From Nitriliruptorales bacterium (GTDB taxonomy: Bacteria; Actinomycetota; Nitriliruptoria; Euzebyales; Egibacteraceae): a DNA stretch of 8,384 nt. The notes under the pieces are model-generated. The model was not told where the DNA came from. It saw only the letters and a program-made list of their open reading frames with translations, and did no database searches. The position numbers and the translations under genes are program-made. The stretch spans positions 1 to 8,384 of the forward strand of contig SKPY01000143.1 in the NCBI GenBank assembly GCA_007119305.1, given 5' to 3'. Positions 5,063 through 8,384 of the stretch are shown piece after piece (within the stretch, counting starts at the first letter, position 1; each line of letters starts with the position of its first letter).

Positions 5063-5791
5063 GTGACTGCAGCGACCGAGAGCACGCTCGTCGACCTGCT
5101 CGGCAAGACCCGGGCGCAGGTCGTGCAGGCCCTGAGCGGCACCGCAGCGACGGTGGCCCAGCTCGCGGCCGAGCTGGGCGTCAGCGAGGTGGCCGTGCGC
5201 CGCCACCTGCAGGTGCTCGAGCGCGACGGCCTCGTGCGCGCCGAGACCGTCCGCCGGGACGGCCCCGGGCGCCCGGGCCAGCAGTACACGCTCACCGAGC
5301 GTGCGCACCGGCTGTTCCCCGACCGCACCGCGGAGCTCGCCAACGAGCTGCTCGACTACCTCGAGGACGCGCACGGGCGCAAGGCCCTGCTAGGCTTCCT
5401 GCGTTGGCGGCAAGCACGCCAGGGCGAACGCTACGCCGCCGCAGTCGGTGACGATGACGATGCTGCCCTGCCCACGCGGGTGGAACGGCTGGCCGACCTC
5501 CTGTCCGAGGACGGCTTCCCGTCGTCGGTCGCCACGGTCGACGTCCCCGAGGGCGCGACCACGCTCGAGCTGCGCCAGGAGCACTGCGCGATCGCCGACA
5601 TCGCCGCCGAGCACCCGGAGCTGTGCGCCTACGAGGCCGCGCTGTTCCAGCAGCTGCTCGGGGTGAGCGTCAGCCGGCGCGAGACCATCGCGGGCGGCGC
5701 GAACGCCTGCGTCTGCACGATCAAGCAACCCGGCAACGACCCGCAACGCAACGCCAACGACACAGGAGCACACGATGGCGACGAAAGCTGA
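5063..5791 (+). CDS. sufR: SufR-like Fe-S-sensing winged-helix repressor of the suf operon
   Basis: 242 residues. Residues 10-80 form a winged helix-turn-helix: recognition region VAQLAAELGVSEVAVRRHLQVLERDGLV (31-58), then the wing GPGRPGQQYTLT (67-78). The middle is helical. The C-terminal part carries four cysteines at 175 (EHCAI), 188 (ELCAY), 216 and 218 (ACVC), plus the family phrase LLGVSVSRRETIAGG. This is the cluster-ligand arrangement of the SufR family, which holds an Fe-S cluster and represses suf genes when clusters are plentiful. The GTG at 5063 is chosen because it begins right after the operator palindrome and the family N-terminus follows closely; translation is probably leaderless. 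The last 17 bases overlap sufB in another frame, so the two are co-transcribed. A short acidic run (129-133, GDDDD) lies in the linker. Identity rests on the cysteine pattern and on adjacency to sufB. Confidence 0.9.
   Translation: MTAATESTLVDLLGKTRAQVVQALSGTAATVAQLAAELGVSEVAVRRHLQVLERDGLVRAETVRRDGPGRPGQQYTLTERAHRLFPDRTAELANELLDYLEDAHGRKALLGFLRWRQARQGERYAAAVGDDDDAALPTRVERLADLLSEDGFPSSVATVDVPEGATTLELRQEHCAIADIAAEHPELCAYEAALFQQLLGVSVSRRETIAGGANACVCTIKQPGNDPQRNANDTGAHDGDES
5764..5768 (+). promoter_or_regulatory. Ribosome binding site of sufB inside sufR
   Basis: AGGAG lies 6 bases before ATG 5775 and within the last codons of sufR. This supports the sufB start and suggests translational coupling between the two genes. 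Confidence 0.75.
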
Positions 5792-8333
5792 GGACCTTCA
5801 GCTCGGCACGTACAAGTACGGCTGGCACGACGACGTCACGCCGGTCTTCGAGCCGAAGCGCGGCCTCAACGAGGACGTCATCCGCGAGATCTCGGCGATG
5901 AAGAACGAGCCCGAGTGGATGCTCGCCACGCGCTTGAAGGCCTACGAGCACTTCCAGCGCCGGCCGATGCCGAACTGGGGCGCCGACCTGTCCGGCATCG
6001 ACTTCGACAACATCTACTACTACATCAAGTCGACCGAGCAGCAGGCGACCACGTGGGACGAGCTGCCTGCCGAGATCAAGGACACCTACGACAAGCTCGG
6101 CATCCCCGAGGCCGAGAAGCAGCGCCTGATCGCCGGCGTCGCCGCCCAGTACGAGTGCCTCTCCGGTGACACGGGTGTGTGGACCGCGAACCGGGGTGTG
6201 GTGCCGATCAAGGAGGTCGACACCGGCGATCGCGTCTTCGCCCTGGACGAGGAGTCGGGGCGGTTCGTCGTCGCCCCGGTGCGTGCGGGGGCCCAGACCG
6301 ACGTCCGCCAGACGTACCGGGTCACCGTCGGCGGCCGCACGATCCGCGCCACCGACAACCACCCGGTGCTCACGCTGTCCGACGACCGCAAGCCGGGTCG
6401 CCAGCGGGCGCGCTACGCCCGCAGGTGGAAGACCGTCGGTGAGCTCGCCGTCGGCGATCTCGTCGCGGTCCCGCGTGGCCTGCCCGAGTTCGGCGCCGCC
6501 CATGCCTTGCCGGCCATGTCGGACCCGCACGGCCGCTCGCGAGCCCGCGTGCCGTCCGAGACCAACGTCGATCTCATGTGGCTGCTCGGCTTCTTCGTCG
6601 GCGACGGCAGCCTGCAGGCCGCGGGGCGGACCCACCGGGTCCAGTTCGCCGTCCCGTCCACGCAGCCGGAGGTCCGTGCCGAGATCATCCGCATCGCCGA
6701 GGAGCAGCTCGGACTGACCGCCATCGCCGCCGACGACGTGCGGGTCGTGCTCAACTCCAAGGCGCTCGTCGAGTGGATCGAGGACCTCGGCTTCGTCGGC
6801 ACCGCGCTGACCAAGCGCGTCCCCGACTGGGTCTTCGGGCTGCCGCAGGACCAGCGCATGGCCTTCCTCGGAGGCTGGATCGACGCCGACGGGTACGTCC
6901 GCCCGGAGCGCTGGGGCAGCATCCTGCTGACCAGCGCCAACCAGCCCCTGCTCGAGCAGGCGGCTGCGCTCGCGGCCGTCAGCGGGTTGCGCACCGCCGG
7001 TCCCTGGGAGTTCACCAACAAGCACCCGCACGACACCGACCGCACGCTCGTGGCGTTCCGGCTCGGGATCAGCGGCGACTTCGAGCAGCTCGACTGCCGC
7101 AACCCGGCGCGCACGGCGCGCTTCGAGCGGCGTCGCTACCACCACTCGGCGACGAGCGCGCGAGGCACGACGTTCCGCAGCCACGTCACCCAGCACCTCG
7201 GGTTCGCCCGGGTGACCGCCATCGAGGAAGGCGAGGTCGAGCCCGTCTACGACATCGAGGTCGACGGCCCGCACAACTTCATCGCCGAGGGCATGGTCGT
7301 CCACAACTCCGAGGTCGTCTACCACAAGGTGCGCGAGGACCTCGAGGCGCAGGGCGTCATCTTCCTCGACACCGACACGGCCCTGCAGGAGCACGAGGAC
7401 CTGTTCCGCGAGCACTTCATGAAGGTGATCCCGGCCAACGACAACAAGTTCTCGGCGCTGAACACGGCGGTGTGGTCGGGCGGCAGCTTCATCTGGGTGC
7501 CCGAGGGCGTCAAGGTCGACATCCCGCTCCAGGCCTACTTCCGCATCAACCAGCAGAACATGGGCCAGTTCGAGCGCACGCTCATCATCGCCGAGCCCGG
7601 CAGCTACGTGCACTACGTGGAGGGCTGCACGGCGCCGATCTACTCGAGCGACTCGCTGCACTCGGCGGTCGTCGAGCTGATCGCCAAGCCCGGCTCCCGG
7701 TTGCGCTACACGACCATCCAGAACTGGTCGAACAACGTCTACAACCTCGTGACGAAGCGGGCGGCGGCCTACGAGGACGCCACCGTCGAGTGGATCGACG
7801 GCAACATCGGCTCGAAGGTCACGATGAAGTACCCGAGCGTGTTCCTCATGGGCCGCGGCGCCCGCGGCGAGGTCCTGTCGGTGGCGTTCGCCGGCGACGG
7901 CCAGCACCAGGACGCCGGCGCGAAGATGGTCCACCACGCCCCCGACACGAGCTCCAACATCGTGTCGAAGTCGGTGGCGCAGGGCGAGGGCCGCACGAGC
8001 TACCGCGGGCAGGTCTCGATCAAGGAGGGCGCCAACCGCGTGAAGTCCAACGTGGTCTGCGACGCGCTCCTGCTCGACGAGCACGCACGCAGCGACACCT
8101 ACCCGTACATGGACATCGAGGAGGAGGACGCCCGCATCGGCCACGAGGCCTCGGTGTCCAAGGTCGGTGAGGAGCAGCTGTTCTACATGCAGTCGCGCGG
8201 CATCGAGGAGTTCGAGGCCCTCGCGATGATCGTGCGCGGCTTCATCGAGCCGATCTCGAAGGAGCTGCCCATGGAGTACTCGGTCGAGCTCAACCGCCTG
8301 ATCAGCCTGAACATGGAGGGCTCGGTCGGCTGA
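5775..8333 (+). CDS. sufB: SufB, Fe-S cluster assembly scaffold, interrupted by an in-frame intein
   Basis: The 852-codon frame encodes a precursor. Residues 1-127 and 512-852 together make a 468-residue SufB, a normal length for the family. SufB works with SufC (ATPase) and SufD as the cytosolic scaffold on which Fe-S clusters are built. Family hallmarks are PNWGADLSGIDFDNIYYYIK (66-85), NKFSALNTAVWSGGSFIWVP (557-576), NMGQFERTLIIAEPGSYVHYVEGCTAPIY (595-623), TIQNWSNNVYNLVTKR (647-662), SNIVSKSV (727-734) and LPMEYSVELNRLISLNMEG (831-849). Cys762, and Glu791 in GHEASVSK, fall where the functionally important Cys and Glu of E. coli SufB (C405, E434) are found. The intein cuts the conserved QYE/SEVVYH sequence, so function requires protein splicing. 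ATG 5775 has a good ribosome binding site and overlaps the sufR end by 17 bases. Partners sufD, sufC and sufS would be expected past the right edge. Confidence 0.96.
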   Translation: MATKAEDLQLGTYKYGWHDDVTPVFEPKRGLNEDVIREISAMKNEPEWMLATRLKAYEHFQRRPMPNWGADLSGIDFDNIYYYIKSTEQQATTWDELPAEIKDTYDKLGIPEAEKQRLIAGVAAQYECLSGDTGVWTANRGVVPIKEVDTGDRVFALDEESGRFVVAPVRAGAQTDVRQTYRVTVGGRTIRATDNHPVLTLSDDRKPGRQRARYARRWKTVGELAVGDLVAVPRGLPEFGAAHALPAMSDPHGRSRARVPSETNVDLMWLLGFFVGDGSLQAAGRTHRVQFAVPSTQPEVRAEIIRIAEEQLGLTAIAADDVRVVLNSKALVEWIEDLGFVGTALTKRVPDWVFGLPQDQRMAFLGGWIDADGYVRPERWGSILLTSANQPLLEQAAALAAVSGLRTAGPWEFTNKHPHDTDRTLVAFRLGISGDFEQLDCRNPARTARFERRRYHHSATSARGTTFRSHVTQHLGFARVTAIEEGEVEPVYDIEVDGPHNFIAEGMVVHNSEVVYHKVREDLEAQGVIFLDTDTALQEHEDLFREHFMKVIPANDNKFSALNTAVWSGGSFIWVPEGVKVDIPLQAYFRINQQNMGQFERTLIIAEPGSYVHYVEGCTAPIYSSDSLHSAVVELIAKPGSRLRYTTIQNWSNNVYNLVTKRAAAYEDATVEWIDGNIGSKVTMKYPSVFLMGRGARGEVLSVAFAGDGQHQDAGAKMVHHAPDTSSNIVSKSVAQGEGRTSYRGQVSIKEGANRVKSNVVCDALLLDEHARSDTYPYMDIEEEDARIGHEASVSKVGEEQLFYMQSRGIEEFEALAMIVRGFIEPISKELPMEYSVELNRLISLNMEGSVG
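6156..7307 (+). mobile_element. Full-length intein with LAGLIDADG homing endonuclease inside sufB
   Basis: 384 residues, precursor positions 128-511. Block A begins with Cys128 (CLSGDTGV). Block B is GRTIRATDNHPVLTL (187-201), with T193 and H196 of the TxxH motif. Endonuclease motif 1 is LLGFFVGDG (270-278, catalytic-type Asp277), and motif 2 is FLGGWIDADG (364-373, Asp372). Blocks F and G are VYDIEVDGPHNFIAEG (491-506) and MVVHN (507-511), with penultimate His510 and terminal Asn511. The first C-extein residue is Ser512. All class 1 splicing residues and both endonuclease acids are present, so it looks active both in splicing and as a homing element. The intein contains only two cysteines, 128 and 441. 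Residues 441-475 are rich in Arg and His, perhaps for DNA contact. Boundaries are firm because removing the stretch restores the conserved SufB sequence QYESEVVYHKV. SufB inteins are known in mycobacteria. Confidence 0.96.
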
Positions 8334-8349
8334 GCCCCGCCTGCGCGTA

Positions 8350-8364
8350 GCCCCGCTGTGGGGC
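8350..8364 (+). other. Hairpin just after sufB
   Basis: GCCCC (8350-8354) pairs with GGGGC (8360-8364) over a 5-base loop, 17 bases past the sufB stop. An alternative pairing of AGCCC (8349-8353) with GGGCT (8370-8374) also exists. There is no T run, and the window ends at 8384, so it could be a weak attenuator, an RNA processing or stability element, or nothing. No start of the next gene is visible in the final 51 bases. Confidence 0.35.
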
Positions 8365-8384
8365 CCTGCGGGCTCCTCGGGGGG

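Noticed and set aside
3818..5374. 518-residue minus-strand frame opposite the nucleotidyltransferase and sufR
   Set aside because: No recognisable domain. It covers two clearly coding plus-strand genes and would run through the sufR promoter.
5448..5466. Short GACGAT repeat in sufR
   Set aside because: It simply encodes the acidic linker GDDDDA in frame. There are too few units to count as a repeat element.
5721..8144. 807-residue open frame on the minus strand opposite sufB
   Set aside because: A by-product of high third-position GC opposite a real gene. Its protein is a Val/Arg/Asp/Leu-rich jumble with no domain, while the plus strand matches SufB and an intein throughout.
1..8384. CRISPR array, rRNA or complete tRNA gene
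   Set aside because: No regularly spaced repeats with unique spacers, and no rRNA-like or complete cloverleaf sequence, were seen on either strand.

Overview
The window is very GC-rich, with GTG starts, TAnnnT-type -10 boxes, a leaderless-type start and Ala/Arg/Gly-rich proteins. Together with a SufR-SufB pair whose SufB closely resembles mycobacterial SufB, this points to an actinobacterium (Actinomycetota), possibly a deep-branching class. Nothing here fixes the genus.

Layout, left to right. (1) Positions 2-286 hold the C-terminal end of an IS110-family transposase that runs off the left edge, followed by a short presumed right end with a consensus TTGACA box and a small inverted repeat (289-306). 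(2) On the minus strand, reading leftward, lie a zinc-free quinone oxidoreductase of the MDR superfamily (3097 to 2117), a 421-base gap with a 39-base direct repeat, and a CoA-disulfide-reductase-like flavoprotein (1695 to 304). The flavoprotein's stop codon falls inside the presumed IS end. (3) A divergent spacer (3098-3242) carries a perfect 24-base palindrome just ahead of a YabR-like single-S1-domain RNA-binding protein (3243-3614). (4) A 272-base spacer has a 25-base direct repeat and two tandem hairpins followed by T runs. (5) A sugar-phosphate nucleotidyltransferase with a C-terminal hexapeptide-repeat region occupies 3887-5008. (6) The start of a SUF iron-sulfur cluster assembly operon follows: sufR (5063-5791), an Fe-S-type winged-helix regulator, overlaps sufB (5775-8333) by 17 bases. 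The rest of the operon would lie beyond the right edge.

The standout is sufB. Its 852-codon frame is a 468-residue SufB interrupted after ...QYE by a complete 384-residue intein (6156-7307). The intein has all splicing blocks and both LAGLIDADG acidic motifs of a homing endonuclease, so it is a mobile element inside an essential-type Fe-S scaffold gene. The sufR promoter is also notable: a 12-base palindrome abuts the GTG start codon and overlaps the probable -10, with no Shine-Dalgarno. This suggests a leaderless transcript with an operator on the core promoter. SufR (Fe-S sensing) and SufB (whose maturation depends on splicing) could form a feedback loop, but that loop is inference.
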